Positions 53,060-62,215 of a stretch of DNA of 64,000 nucleotides are shown in pieces. The position numbers and the translations under genes were made by a program. This DNA is from Marinobacterium mangrovicola (lineage in GTDB: Bacteria > Pseudomonadota > Gammaproteobacteria > Pseudomonadales > Balneatricaceae): assembly GCF_004339595.1 (NCBI RefSeq), contig NZ_SMFU01000014.1, forward strand, positions 62,001 through 126,000, given 5' to 3'. Position 1 is the first letter of the stretch; the number at the start of each line of letters is the position of its first letter. Below the pieces are notes generated by a model. The model did no database searches. It saw only the letters and a program-made list of their open reading frames with translations, and had not been told where the DNA came from.

Positions 53060-54316
53060 CTAGGCATAACGGCGGATCGATAACCCCTCGGGATCGATAT
53101 CGGTCTGCCGCTGACTGATCACATCGGCCACAAACTTGGCCGAGCCCAGCGACATGGTCCACCCCAGCGTACCGTGACCGGTATTCAGAAACAGGTTGGA
53201 GAGCGCTGTTTCCCCCAGAATCGGCGTACCATCCGGCGTCATGGGGCGAAGACCGGTCCAGAACTCAGCGTGCTCCAGATCCCCCGCCCCCGGGAACAGG
53301 TCACTGACCACAAACTCGATATTGCGACGCCGTTTCTCGGTCAGCTCCTTGTTGTAGGAGGCGATCTCGGCAGTTCCGCCCACCCGGATACGATCGCCAA
53401 GACGGGTCACCGCCACCTTGTAGGTCTCATCCATTACCGTGGATACCGGCGCATGCTCCGCATCGGTGATCGGCAGTGTCAGCGAATATCCCTTGATCGG
53501 ATAAACCGGCGCCTGGATACCGATACCGGCCAGCATCTGCCGTGAATAGCTGCCCAACGCCAACAGATAGTGATCCGCCGTCATCTTGCCGCGCGAGGTA
53601 GACACGCTGGTGATACGCCCCGCCTCGGTATTGAGCCCAAGGATATCGGTCTTCATCACAAACTTAACGCCGAGCTTTTTGCACTCATTGGCCAGGCGAT
53701 TGGTGAACAGGAAGCAGTCGCCGGTTTCATCGCCGGGCAGACGCAGGCCACCCACCAGCTTGTCTTTCACATAGCCCAGTGCCGGTTCGTACTCGACAAT
53801 CTGCTCGACATTCAGCGCCTCGAACGGCACGCCGCACTCTTCCAGCACTGCCATATCCTGCTGTACCGCTTCAATCTGCTTGTCGCTGCGGAACAGCTGG
53901 GTCAGTCCTCGGGCACGGTTGTCATACTCGATACCGATCTCGCTACGCAGCGCCTTGAGGCAATCACGGCTGTACTCGGCCACGCGCAGCATCCGCGCCT
54001 TGTTGACGCGGTAGGCAGCCTCATTGCAATTGGAGAGCATTTTCCCCATCCAGCCGAGGGTTTGCAGGTCCAGCTCCTTACCGCTGATCATCAACGGCGC
54101 CAGATCCTGCATCATCCATTTAACCGCTTTCAACGGCACGCCCGGTGCAGCCCAGGGAGTGGAATACCCCGGCGATATCTGTCCGGCATTGGCGTAGCTG
54201 GTCTCCAACGCCACATCAACCTGACGGTCAATCACGGTGACCTCGTGACCCGCCTTAGCCAGATACCATGCGCTGGTTACGCCAACAACGCCCGCTCCCA
54301 TTACCAGAACCGCCAT
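53060..54316 (-). CDS. dadA: D-amino acid dehydrogenase
   Basis: 418 aa from the ATG at 54316 with GAGGTGGGT upstream; an in-frame TTG 12 bp earlier is unlikely. The start MAVLVMGAGVVGVTSAWYLA plus GHEVTVIDRQ is the classic DadA FAD motif. The C-terminal GHGTLGWTMSLGSAKFVADV is equally typical. It oxidises D-amino acids (chiefly D-alanine) to 2-oxo acids and ammonia, feeding electrons to the respiratory chain. The partner racemase (dadX) is not adjacent. It is divergent from a RidA gene, which could remove imine by-products. Confidence 0.94.
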   Translation of the reverse strand: MAVLVMGAGVVGVTSAWYLAKAGHEVTVIDRQVDVALETSYANAGQISPGYSTPWAAPGVPLKAVKWMMQDLAPLMISGKELDLQTLGWMGKMLSNCNEAAYRVNKARMLRVAEYSRDCLKALRSEIGIEYDNRARGLTQLFRSDKQIEAVQQDMAVLEECGVPFEALNVEQIVEYEPALGYVKDKLVGGLRLPGDETGDCFLFTNRLANECKKLGVKFVMKTDILGLNTEAGRITSVSTSRGKMTADHYLLALGSYSRQMLAGIGIQAPVYPIKGYSLTLPITDAEHAPVSTVMDETYKVAVTRLGDRIRVGGTAEIASYNKELTEKRRRNIEFVVSDLFPGAGDLEHAEFWTGLRPMTPDGTPILGETALSNLFLNTGHGTLGWTMSLGSAKFVADVISQRQTDIDPEGLSIRRYA

Positions 54317-54595
54317 GACCCACCTCAAAAACAGATTAGTTATTTTGTAAAAACATAATCACCTGCTTAAATTTATTTTTACAGGTTTTTTATTTTGTAT
54401 TTTTAAATATATACAGGATTATTCGTTACATAAATATATTTTAACAGTGATAAAAAATTCAAAATTTGACGTAAGATCTGTTCTCTTCGCGATAAAAAAT
54501 GCAAAAGATTGCTGCGCTATCGCGTATAAACGCGCGCTGATGGCAAGCGCTCATCAGCATCCAACAGACCCGATAGATCTGAAAAGGACAAACCT
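54317..54595. promoter_or_regulatory. AT-rich divergent promoter region of dadA and ridA
   Basis: About 280 bp that is markedly AT-rich compared with its surroundings, with long A and T runs between 54340 and 54500. Inverted elements such as ACCTG...CAGGT (54361-54387) occur. Lrp-type regulators are known to control dad genes and bind AT-rich, loosely defined sites, so such control is plausible here. No exact promoter boxes could be fixed. Confidence 0.45.
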
Positions 54596-54949
54596 ATGGC
54601 TATAGAACGCATCCACTCCACCGACCGTATGAGCCGCATCGTCCAACACAACGGCACTGTCTATCTCTGCGGCCAGACGGCTGGCCAGGCGGAGTGGGAT
54701 ATCGCCGAGCAGACCCGCCAGTGCCTGGGCAAAATCGAAGCACTGCTGGAAGAAGCGGGCAGCAATAGTGCTTCCATACTGTCTGTCACCATCTATATCC
54801 GCGATATGAAAGACTTCGCCGCCATGAACGCGGTCTGGGATGCCTGGGTTGCGGATCTGCCCAAACCCGCCCGCGCCTGTGTTGAAGCGCGCATGGCGCG
54901 TCCTGAAATTCTGGTGGAAATGACAGTGACGGCCGCCGTCGCTGACTGA
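54596..54949 (+). CDS. RidA/YjgF-family imine deaminase
   Basis: 117 aa, single RidA domain. Typical segments are [32 protein letters not shown] and [20 protein letters not shown], including the arginine expected to bind the carboxylate of enamine or imine intermediates. RidA proteins speed hydrolysis of reactive 2-aminoacrylate-like compounds formed by amino-acid enzymes. The divergent partner dadA generates imino acids, so a joint role is likely. A GGGCTCC/GGAGCCC hairpin follows at about 54963-54981. Confidence 0.9.
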   Translation: MAIERIHSTDRMSRIVQHNGTVYLCGQTAGQAEWDIAEQTRQCLGKIEALLEEAGSNSASILSVTIYIRDMKDFAAMNAVWDAWVADLPKPARACVEARMARPEILVEMTVTAAVAD

Positions 54950-55099
54950 GCCCATCAGAGGCGGGCTCCATCGCGGAGCCCCCGCTCTGTTCAAACGCTG
55001 AACAACTCCACAACACCCATCCTCTCTGGCCTGAAAGCTTTTGTATAAACGCCTTTCGCTCTAGAATGTTGCACTTTAAAGGCGCCAACGGAGCATGGA

Positions 55100-55843
55100 G
55101 TGAACGCACAAGTACAGCAGGGACTGTCTGCAAAGACGCTGTTTGAGGTTGTCGAAGCGGGACGCTTCGGGGTTGAGTACCAACCGATCATTTCACTGGA
55201 TAGTGGCGAGAATTTCGGCTTCGAGGCGTTATCACGCTTCTACGATGCCAAAGGCGAGAGCGTACGCCCTGATCTTGTCTACGCGGCCCTCCACGAAAGT
55301 CCGATGACCCTGTTCCAGGTTGAGTTCGCGCAGAAACAACTACAGCTCGAACATGCGGACCGCAACGTACTGCTGTTCGTCAACCTGGACCAGGATGCGT
55401 TTTACGCCTGTCAGCGCGATACGCTGAACAACCCCTTTATCGATGCCATTCGCCAATACGGCCACGACCGTGTTGTTGTCGAGCTGATCGAGAATTCTGA
55501 AATCAATGACGCGCTGCAAAGCCTTTCGATGATCGCAGCCTTTGCCGCCATGGATGTACCGACGGCGCTGGATGACCTGTGCAATCCGCAGTCGCTGATG
55601 TCTGTGCCGGTGATGCAGCTGGTGGAATGGATCAAGCTCGACAAGTATGTGCTCAAGGTGCGCCACGACGAGCGCATGATGCTGTTCGTGCGCAAGCTGA
55701 TCGAGTTCGCCCATCAAACCGGCAAAAAGGTGATTCTTGAGGGTGTCGAAACCCGAGAGGATCTTGCCTTCGCCCGGATACTCGATGTCGATTTTGTGCA
55801 GGGCTTCCTGTTCCGCGAGCGCTTCGTTCAGGTAATGCCCTGA
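55100..55843 (+). CDS. EAL-domain protein (cyclic-di-GMP phosphodiesterase)
   Basis: 247 aa, GTG start preceded by GGAGCATGGA; the nearby ATG runs into a stop. It is one EAL domain with no sensor part. Key residues are present: FEALSRF (EAL motif), the Asn in FVNLDQD, the Glu in VVELIEN, DD in TALDDLC, the Lys in IKLDKYV, the Glu in LEGVET and the Gln in VQGFLF. The DDFG element reads DDLC, so loop 6 is slightly altered, but activity is plausible. It would break down cyclic-di-GMP in the cytoplasm, opposing cyclases such as the MASE1-GGDEF protein in this window. Confidence 0.88.
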   Translation: MNAQVQQGLSAKTLFEVVEAGRFGVEYQPIISLDSGENFGFEALSRFYDAKGESVRPDLVYAALHESPMTLFQVEFAQKQLQLEHADRNVLLFVNLDQDAFYACQRDTLNNPFIDAIRQYGHDRVVVELIENSEINDALQSLSMIAAFAAMDVPTALDDLCNPQSLMSVPVMQLVEWIKLDKYVLKVRHDERMMLFVRKLIEFAHQTGKKVILEGVETREDLAFARILDVDFVQGFLFRERFVQVMP

Positions 55844-55954
55844 TCCCCTTACGGCTTTAAAGAAACAATTCCCGCCCACCGCAGTCTATAGCAGACCGAC
55901 GCCCGGAGCCCCTGCCCGGGCGCCACCGACGAACCCGATACCGGGAGACTCAAG

Positions 55955-56341
55955 ATGATGGTTCTGCACAACTTCAAACACTGGACCGCCCTGCTCACCC
56001 TGGCCACCGGCCTTCTGTACGCGCAACTGGGCTTCAGCCATCACGGCTGGGGCTGGGCCAGCAGCGAAGAGTTTGAAATTACCGGCGTGGTCACCGAGCT
56101 GCGCCTGGGTAATCCCCACGGCGAACTGACCTTGGACGTGAACGGCGAAGCCTGGGTGATCGAGGTGGGACAGCCCTGGCGCAATGAGCGCGTGGGCTTA
56201 ACAGCCGACATGCTAGCCGCAGGCACCGAAATCACCGTTCACGGCCACCGCTCGAACCAGGAAGGTGAACGACTGGTCAAAGCGGAACGGGTTGTTATTT
56301 CAGGCAAAGATTACAACCTCTACCCCAACCGGCCGAGCTGA
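55955..56341 (+). CDS. DUF6152-like secreted protein
   Basis: 128 aa with a signal peptide (about residues 1-27, cut near LGFSHHG). The mature protein begins HHGWGWASSEEFEITGVVTE and contains LGNPHGELTLDVNGEAWVIE, the layout of the small periplasmic DUF6152 family. Histidines near the new N-terminus could bind metal, but no function is established. It lies 9 bp before a small membrane protein gene, so the pair is probably co-expressed. Confidence 0.75.
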   Translation: MMVLHNFKHWTALLTLATGLLYAQLGFSHHGWGWASSEEFEITGVVTELRLGNPHGELTLDVNGEAWVIEVGQPWRNERVGLTADMLAAGTEITVHGHRSNQEGERLVKAERVVISGKDYNLYPNRPS

Positions 56342-56350
56342 TAGCACACC

Positions 56351-56830
56351 ATGGAGATACTGACACTGCTCGAATCGTCCGGCCTGGCAGAACAGCTGCG
56401 ACTGTCGACCTGGACCTACCCCCTGATCAACGCCGGCCATATCCTTGGCGTTTCACTATTGGTCGGCGCCATCATCCCGCTGGACCTGCGTTTGATCGGA
56501 CTCTGGCGCAATATCCCCCTGCTGCAGCTCTGGCAGATCCTGATTCCCATGGCGGCGTCCGGCCTGGGCCTCGCGGCACTTAGCGGATTCGCCCTGTTTA
56601 CTGCCCGCGCCAGCGAGTACGCCGCCTCGCCGCTGTTCTGGATCAAGATGATCCTGCTGCTCAGCGCCCTGCTCAATATCCTTGTGATCCGCACCGCCCT
56701 GCCACGGCGCGGCTCCAGCTTCTGGCTATCCCACGAGATACCGCCGGCAACGGCCCGCATCTGCGCCACGCTGTCGATACTGCTTTGGCTCGGCACGCTG
56801 TTAGCCGGACGTCTGATCGGCTATTTTTGA
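56351..56830 (+). CDS. Small four-helix membrane protein (DUF6644-like)
   Basis: 159 aa with four hydrophobic segments (about residues 25-45, 55-80, 92-110 and 130-155). The conserved-looking motif INAGHILGVSLLVGAIIPLD holds a His within a helix. It follows the DUF6152-like gene closely; the two families often occur together in genomes, as far as I recall. Function unknown. Confidence 0.7.
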   Translation: MEILTLLESSGLAEQLRLSTWTYPLINAGHILGVSLLVGAIIPLDLRLIGLWRNIPLLQLWQILIPMAASGLGLAALSGFALFTARASEYAASPLFWIKMILLLSALLNILVIRTALPRRGSSFWLSHEIPPATARICATLSILLWLGTLLAGRLIGYF

Positions 56831-56916
56831 TCGGGTATCTATTCAACGAATAGCCAGGATTGACTGTTGCCCTGCCATCCGCCGACTCTGAAGCCGCTAT
56901 GGGTTAGTATCAGGCC

Positions 56917-57204
56917 ATGACCCGAAACCCGAAGGCGAACAAACCCGACACCCGCACTGCGATGCAGGCGTTAATCGCACAGGCGCGCCAAAGTCTGCCG
57001 TTTACGCTGCCCGAAGCCCAACTATGTGACGGCATCTGTAACGGCTGCTCGAAAAAGCTGCTGGATTTTGTCGATGGAGAACTGGAAGAGTGGCAAGCCC
57101 GTATCGACACTGGCGAAATCCCTCGCCTGGGCGATCTGGAAAAACTGGGCCGTACACTGCGCAAGGTTTATCGCGTGCTACAACGCAACGCATTGGCCCC
57201 CTGA
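56917..57204 (+). CDS. Conserved hypothetical cysteine-motif protein
   Basis: 95 aa. The central motif CDGICNGCSKKLLDFVDGEL has three cysteines (C-x3-C-x2-C) and is followed by GEIPRLGDLEKLGRTLRKVY. Small proteins with this motif are widespread in gammaproteobacteria as uncharacterised proteins. Metal or cluster binding is possible but not shown. It lies 42 bp ahead of the 2-hydroxyacid dehydrogenase gene on the same strand. Confidence 0.7.
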   Translation: MTRNPKANKPDTRTAMQALIAQARQSLPFTLPEAQLCDGICNGCSKKLLDFVDGELEEWQARIDTGEIPRLGDLEKLGRTLRKVYRVLQRNALAP

Positions 57205-57245
57205 GGCCCTCGGGCCATCAGCTGTAGAAAACAAGGAGAACCAGG

Positions 57246-58208
57246 GTGAAGATCGCCATATTGGATGATTATCAAGGTGCAGTGCGCCAGCTTGACTGCT
57301 TCAACCTGCTGACCGACCAGGACGTCAGCGTACTTAACGAGACCTATACGGACCCGGCCGAACTGGCGTCCAGGCTAAAGGGCGTCGAGGCGCTGGTACT
57401 GATCCGCGAGCGCACACAGATCAGCGATGAGCTGCTCAAACGTCTACCCGACCTGAAAGTGATCAGCCAGACCGGCAAGATCAGTAACCATATCGACCCG
57501 GCCCTCTGCGAAAAATACGGTATCGAAATACTCGAGGGCCGCGGTTCACCGGTAGCGCCTTCCGAACTCTGCTGGTCTCTGATCCTTGCCGCATCACGAC
57601 ATTTGCCCGCTTACGTCGCCAACCTCGATGCAGACAACTGGCAGCAGAGTGGCCCACTGGGGCTGGGACGCACCCTCGAAGGTCTTCAGCTCGGTATCTG
57701 GGGCTACGGCAAGATCGGCCAGCGCATCGCCCGCTACGCTGATGCCTTCGGCATGAAGATCTGCGTCTGGGGTAGCGAAACCTCCCGCCAGAAAGCTGAA
57801 GAGGATGGCTATACGGCGGCCGACAGCAAAGCGGAATTTTTCCGCAGCAGCGATGTGCTCAGCCTGCACCTGCGCCTGAACGACGCCACCCGCGGCATCG
57901 TCACCCCGGCAGACCTGGCGCAGATGAAAGCGGATTCCCTGTTTGTGAACATCAGTCGGGCCGAGCTTGTAGAACCCGGTGCCCTGCTGGCCGAACTGCA
58001 GCAACATCCGTCCAAACGGGCCGCACTGGATGTGTTCGACAGCGAGCCCGCGACGCCGTCAACCGACCCTCTGCTCGCCCTGCCAAACGCTCTCTGTACA
58101 CCGCATATCGGTTATGTGGAGAAAAACAGCTATGAGCTCTACTTCCGTCTCGCCTTTGAAAACCTGCTCGGCTGGATAGAGCAGCGCCACTACAACGGAA
58201 ATACCTGA
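57246..58208 (+). CDS. D-isomer-specific 2-hydroxyacid dehydrogenase family protein
   Basis: 320 aa, GTG start with a strong AAGGAG upstream. The NAD domain has GYGKIGQRIARYADAFGM. The catalytic residues are the Arg in ISRAELVEPGAL, the Glu in DVFDSEPA and the His in TPHIGYVEKNSYELYF. It reduces 2-oxo acids or oxidises D-2-hydroxyacids; among relatives, SerA, hydroxypyruvate or glyoxylate reductase and others cannot be told apart by eye. The next gene, a GNAT acetyltransferase, starts 2 bp after its stop. Confidence 0.88.
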   Translation: MKIAILDDYQGAVRQLDCFNLLTDQDVSVLNETYTDPAELASRLKGVEALVLIRERTQISDELLKRLPDLKVISQTGKISNHIDPALCEKYGIEILEGRGSPVAPSELCWSLILAASRHLPAYVANLDADNWQQSGPLGLGRTLEGLQLGIWGYGKIGQRIARYADAFGMKICVWGSETSRQKAEEDGYTAADSKAEFFRSSDVLSLHLRLNDATRGIVTPADLAQMKADSLFVNISRAELVEPGALLAELQQHPSKRAALDVFDSEPATPSTDPLLALPNALCTPHIGYVEKNSYELYFRLAFENLLGWIEQRHYNGNT

Positions 58209-58210
58209 TC

Positions 58211-58702
58211 ATGATCCGCGAAGTTACCCTCAACGACCTGGACCGCTGTTACGAGATTGAAACCTCCGCCTACGCCGGGGATGAAGCCGCCAGCCGCGAG
58301 AAGATCGAAAAGCGTATCCGCACCTACCCCGAAGGCTTCATCGTGCTGGAGCTCGACGGCGCGGTGGTCGGCTTCGTCAACGGCGGCGCCACCGACCAGG
58401 TGCAGATGTCCGATGAAGCGTTCAAAGAGCTCATCGGACATGATCCTGCCGGCAAGCAGATCGTCATCATGTCGGTCGTTGTGCACCCCGAGTACCAACG
58501 GCGTGGATACGCCAGCAAGCTGCTAAACGCCTTTATCGAGAAAATGGCCGGGATGGAGAAACAGGCGATTCACCTGATGTGCCAGACCGAGCTGATCGAC
58601 TTTTACGCCGGCCACGGCTTTGCCTACTCAGGCCCCTCTGCATCAGACCATGGCGGTCTGAGCTGGCATGAAATGACGCTGGATCTGAGCGCCCAGAATT
58701 AA
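58211..58702 (+). CDS. GNAT-family N-acetyltransferase
   Basis: 163 aa. The acetyl-CoA-binding motif is VVVHPEYQRRGYASKLLNAF (about residues 95-114). The fold order matches the GNAT group, with FYAGHGFAYSGPS near the end. It acetylates an amine substrate that cannot be predicted. It starts directly after the dehydrogenase, implying one transcript. Confidence 0.88.
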   Translation: MIREVTLNDLDRCYEIETSAYAGDEAASREKIEKRIRTYPEGFIVLELDGAVVGFVNGGATDQVQMSDEAFKELIGHDPAGKQIVIMSVVVHPEYQRRGYASKLLNAFIEKMAGMEKQAIHLMCQTELIDFYAGHGFAYSGPSASDHGGLSWHEMTLDLSAQN

Positions 58703-58822
58703 ACCGGGGCGCCTGTCTAAGTATGAGGCCTTATCCAAACCCAATAGCTGACCAGGGATTTGAATTGGTTGGGCCGGGCCTGCGGCGGTAGGCTAACCGG
58801 GTCCAAGTATCAGGAAAACCGC

Positions 58823-59653
58823 ATGTCCGTATTCAGTGAGCGCAAGATCGATTGCCACAACCATATCTTCGACCCCGAAGCCTTTCCCTACCAGCCAGGC
58901 GGCTCCTACCAGCCGGATGGTCACGAGAAGGCAAGCTTCGACCTGTTCACCCGGATGATGGACGCCTATGGCATCTCCAACGCTCTGATCGTGGGCCCCA
59001 ATTCGGGCTACGGCGAAGACGACAACCGCGCCCTGCTCGATGCGATAAAGCGTTCCAGTGGACGCTGCAAGGGGATGGCCGTTGTCTCCCAGGGCTGCTC
59101 GCTTGATCAGCTGCAGGCACTTAAGGAACAGGGTGTGGTCGGCATCACCTTCAATGTCGCCTTCTACGGTGTTGATCATTTTGCCCGCTCAGCCGCACTG
59201 CTCGAGCGTATTGCGCAACTGGATATGATCGCCCAACTGCAGGTTGAGGGTGAGCAACTGATCCCGCTGGCACCGATGTTCATCGATAGCGGCGCCCGCC
59301 TGCTGATCGATCACTGCGGCCGACCGGACCTTTCCGCCGGAATCGATAGCCCTGGGTTCCGCTCGGTGCTATCCCTGGCCGACACCGGGCGCGCCTGGAT
59401 CAAGGTTTCCGGATTCGATAAGTTCTCTGATACGGCGCTACCCTGGACCGATACCCACGAAGCTGTGACGGCGATTCTGCAGACCTACGGTGAAGATCGC
59501 CTTATCTGGGGCTCTGACTGGCCCTTCCTGCGTGCCCGTCACCGCATGGATCTGGGCAGCCTCTTGGCACTGGCCGAAGCCCAGCTCCCAAGCCCCACAC
59601 AGAGAGAGAAATTTTTCTGGCGCAATGCGGCAGAACTGATCGGGTTTGACTGA
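58823..59653 (+). CDS. Amidohydrolase-family hydrolase (second LigI-like enzyme)
   Basis: 276 aa from the ATG at 58823 with AGGAAAACC upstream; a longer frame from 58760 is not preferred. A TIM barrel with DCHNHIFDPEAFPYQ at the start, LIDHCGRPDL in the middle and WGSDWPFLRA near the end, like the enzyme at 29469. Members include 2-pyrone-4,6-dicarboxylate lactonase and related hydrolases. It is followed 89 bp later by a dienelactone hydrolase-like gene, so the two could act on a lactone or ring-cleavage product. Substrate unknown. Confidence 0.83.
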   Translation: MSVFSERKIDCHNHIFDPEAFPYQPGGSYQPDGHEKASFDLFTRMMDAYGISNALIVGPNSGYGEDDNRALLDAIKRSSGRCKGMAVVSQGCSLDQLQALKEQGVVGITFNVAFYGVDHFARSAALLERIAQLDMIAQLQVEGEQLIPLAPMFIDSGARLLIDHCGRPDLSAGIDSPGFRSVLSLADTGRAWIKVSGFDKFSDTALPWTDTHEAVTAILQTYGEDRLIWGSDWPFLRARHRMDLGSLLALAEAQLPSPTQREKFFWRNAAELIGFD

Positions 59654-59742
59654 CAGCGAGCGGCAAACCGCAGGCTTGATCTAAAAACCGAATTAAATAA
59701 AACAGCAAACAAACCAAGGCAGTAACGAGTAAGGCATTAACT

Positions 59743-60438
59743 ATGAACGCAAAATGGATCGATATCCCAAACGTCGATAAGCAGGGCTTTTCCGGCTACC
59801 TGGCACTGCCACCCACAGGCACAGGCCCCGGCATTGTACTGGTGCAGGAGATCTGGGGCGTCAACAGCCATATCCGCGCCGTGGCCGACCAGTACGCCAA
59901 GGATGGCTTTGTGGTGCTCGCACCCGATGTTTTCTGGCGCCAGGAAGCGAAGGTCGACCTGGACTATGACGAAGCCGGCACCGCCAAGGCGTTCGAGCTG
60001 CGCCAGAGCGTAGACGACGCCCGCGCCGGAGCCGATGTGGCTGCCGCCGCCGAATTCCTTAAAACCCTGCCGGAAGTCAAAGGCGGCGTTGCCGCTATAG
60101 GTTTCTGCCTGGGCGGCCAGCTGGCCTATCGCGCCGCTGCTGCCGGTAGCGTAGACGCCGCTATCGCCTACTACGGCGGCGGTATCCACGGCGCACTGGA
60201 TCTGGCAGAGAAGATCACTCAGCCGATCCTGTTCCATCACGCCGAAAACGACAAAATGATCTCCGCCGACGCGGTTGCCGATATCAAAGCCGCTTTCGCA
60301 GGCTCCGATAACGCCCGCTTCTTCGACTACCCGGGTGTGGATCACGGCTTCAACTGCTGGGGCCGTCCGATGTACGACCAGAAATCGGCTGTACTGGCCC
60401 ACGGCCGTACGCTGGAGTTCCTGGCAGAGCAGCTGTAA
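59743..60438 (+). CDS. Dienelactone hydrolase-family alpha/beta hydrolase
   Basis: 231 aa. The nucleophile motif is GFCLGGQ with Cys as in true dienelactone hydrolases. The Asp is in HHAENDKM and the His in GVDHGFNC. The family opens dienelactones from chloroaromatic or aromatic degradation, but many members have other ester substrates. No other aromatic-degradation genes are adjacent apart from the amidohydrolase upstream. A hairpin follows the stop. Confidence 0.9.
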   Translation: MNAKWIDIPNVDKQGFSGYLALPPTGTGPGIVLVQEIWGVNSHIRAVADQYAKDGFVVLAPDVFWRQEAKVDLDYDEAGTAKAFELRQSVDDARAGADVAAAAEFLKTLPEVKGGVAAIGFCLGGQLAYRAAAAGSVDAAIAYYGGGIHGALDLAEKITQPILFHHAENDKMISADAVADIKAAFAGSDNARFFDYPGVDHGFNCWGRPMYDQKSAVLAHGRTLEFLAEQL

Positions 60439-60440
60439 AA

Positions 60441-60490
60441 ACAACACGCCCCGGGAAAGAGCTTCCTCTTCCTTCCCGGGGCGGTTGTGT
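60441..60490 (+). terminator. Long hairpin after the dienelactone hydrolase gene
   Basis: ACAACACGCCCCGGGAA and TTCCCGGGGCGGTTGTGT pair with small mismatches around a short loop. There is no long T-run, so it is a probable but not classic terminator. Confidence 0.6.
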
Positions 60491-60716
60491 TAACACACCA
60501 CATAGCAGTCATCGCAACGCTATATCGCCCTCATCAGTTTGAGGTACTTGCGGCCTGCAGATTCTCCATCCTGGCCATCTACTTAGCGCATTTCCGACCT
60601 TAGGTCTGTATCGCCTCATCCAGTCAGCGGACATTGGCAGTGATCTTCCTCGACAGCCGCTATCGGCACGAAGCAACCCCTAGCGACCTGGCAGAAATGT
60701 TACTCTGACCCCAGTT

Positions 60717-61367
60717 TCACAATTTCACTTTGCTGTAGGCATCAATGATATGCTGGACATCAGTTTTTTGTCCTTGCTGTATTCTTTGATAGTGATTCAA
60801 AGTTTTATTTAAGTACTCTTGAGCCGATTCAGAATACCAAATTTTATTTCCAACTGTGGTGATGCTTTTATAATTTATGTTATCAGATGAAACCAAAATA
60901 ACCTCATAGAACCGCTGATTCTCTTTTATTAATGCTTCATCTTTTAAGCCCAAATTAAGCGCTATTAGTTTTTTTCGCAAAGAAAAGTGGTGATGAACCG
61001 GACATAGTAAAAAATCGATGTTTAATTTTGGGTTTCTTTCGCAGATCGACTCAACAAATTTAGCGGTTAAATCTCCACCAACTCCTGCAATTATAACTAA
61101 ATGATTGTCATCATAACGTTGCAGCGGGAGCAGGGATACATCTAAGCAGTGAGTTTCCCATGCTGAACCAGAAAAGAATCGTTTCAACTTGGTTTCTAGT
61201 TCATCGATTAAACCCGGCACAATATCAACAAAATGAACAGTAGCTTTAGTTTTCTTGGATAATAAGGAAGCCCCTAGAAAACCATGATCGCAGCAACAGT
61301 CCCAAATGTGTGCATAGTGGGCCTCGACCATTTGCTCGACCAATTTTAAACGGTTGCTAAGTTTCAA
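60717..61367 (-). CDS. TrmK-like tRNA (adenine-N1)-methyltransferase
   Basis: 216 aa, AT-rich compared with genes to the left. It has a SAM-binding fold: an opening IWDCCCDHGFLGASLLSKK (motif I region), then VHFVDIVPGLIDEL and LVIIAGVGGDLTAKFVESIC. These resemble TrmK, which methylates adenine 22 of some tRNAs; TrmK-like proteins in gammaproteobacteria are poorly studied. It lies alone on the minus strand at the point where base composition changes, so it may be horizontally acquired. The sequence just past the stop (minus strand) reads GGGGTCAGAGTAACATT. Confidence 0.75.
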   Translation of the reverse strand: MKLSNRLKLVEQMVEAHYAHIWDCCCDHGFLGASLLSKKTKATVHFVDIVPGLIDELETKLKRFFSGSAWETHCLDVSLLPLQRYDDNHLVIIAGVGGDLTAKFVESICERNPKLNIDFLLCPVHHHFSLRKKLIALNLGLKDEALIKENQRFYEVILVSSDNINYKSITTVGNKIWYSESAQEYLNKTLNHYQRIQQGQKTDVQHIIDAYSKVKL

Positions 61368-61567
61368 GCGTTACCTACTTTGTATTTCAGAAAACGTATG
61401 GCAGTGTCTTTTTCGTTTATCCAGGCAAACGAAACTAACAAGATGTTCAAGAGTGATTCGTGTTAGCAAGGGTACCATCCGCTGTTTCCTGCACTCCCAC
61501 CCTTTTTATCCTCTATCCATGGAGGGCTCCGCTCGGGGAAGCCCTCCCGGCCGTTGCACCTAACCTG

Positions 61568-61894
61568 TCACGCGTCACCCTTTTCCAACACGTCGTTGAC
61601 CCAGCTAAGGGCCGCCATCACCGCTGGGAAACCGATGGTGCTGACAAGCAGCAGCACGGCATGGCGAATCTCGTCGGGGCTGGCACCGGCATCGAGGGCG
61701 CGGCGGGCGTGGCTGTGCACAGCACCCTCGGAGCGGATACTGACGGCGGCGGCGAGCTGGATCAGCTGAGCACTTTTCTCGTCCAGCGGACCTTCGTCCC
61801 GCGCCGCCTTACCGAGTTCGTCAACGGCGCCGGCGAGACGCTTGTAGCGGCTGCGAAACTGCACGTAGTTCTTTGGAAGCTGTTTGTCTGCCAT
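61568..61894 (-). CDS. Carboxymuconolactone decarboxylase-family protein
   Basis: 108 aa from the ATG at 61894 with a perfect AGGAGG upstream; the longer frame to 61993 is rejected. The helical CMD fold shows in IQLAAAVSIRSEGAVHSHAR and RRALDAGASPDEIRHAVLLL. The CxxC pair of AhpD-type peroxidase partners is absent, so a redox role is unlikely. GC content is high, unlike the genes on either side, so it is probably resident rather than a recent cassette gene. Function unknown. Confidence 0.82.
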   Translation of the reverse strand: MADKQLPKNYVQFRSRYKRLAGAVDELGKAARDEGPLDEKSAQLIQLAAAVSIRSEGAVHSHARRALDAGASPDEIRHAVLLLVSTIGFPAVMAALSWVNDVLEKGDA

Positions 61895-62215
61895 GGCGGG
61901 ACCTCCTGGGCTGATGCCCGTGAAAAAAGGGACGAAAAAATTGGCACAGCCCCTTTTCCTCTGGTTGTACACCCTGTCTGTTAGAGGACGCAAATTATGC
62001 TTGGCTTGATATGACTAACCGCCGCTGGGCGAAAGACTACTTGGTAAGGGTTGTTTCCTAACCGGAAAGGAAGGCGGCCCCGGCACAGTAGACGTCTCGA
62101 ACCGGCACACTGCGGAATTCGAACGCCGCCAACACAGGCGGTCGAAACCTAGTGTAGGCCCTCCAGTGCAGTGTGCTATTTGCATTGCACGACTGTGATA
62201 GATTTTGTTAACTAT
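61895..62215. other. Intergenic region at the left end of the probable cassette array
   Basis: About 320 bp without a gene. Just past the stop of the DUF3592-like gene (minus strand) lies AGTTAACAAA (62213-62204), resembling the start of an attC site. GGTTAGG (62070-62064, minus) and CGGTTAG (62027-62021, minus) are possible closing cores, but the arms between do not pair clearly. This may be the last attC of the array or a degraded one. Confidence 0.4.

Noticed and set aside
61519-61563. Hairpin GGAGGGCT/AAGCCCTCC with GTTAGGT next to the carboxymuconolactone decarboxylase-like gene as an attC site
   Set aside because: On the minus strand the core has the closing (GTTRRRY) form at the opening position and no partner core follows; more likely a terminator-like hairpin.
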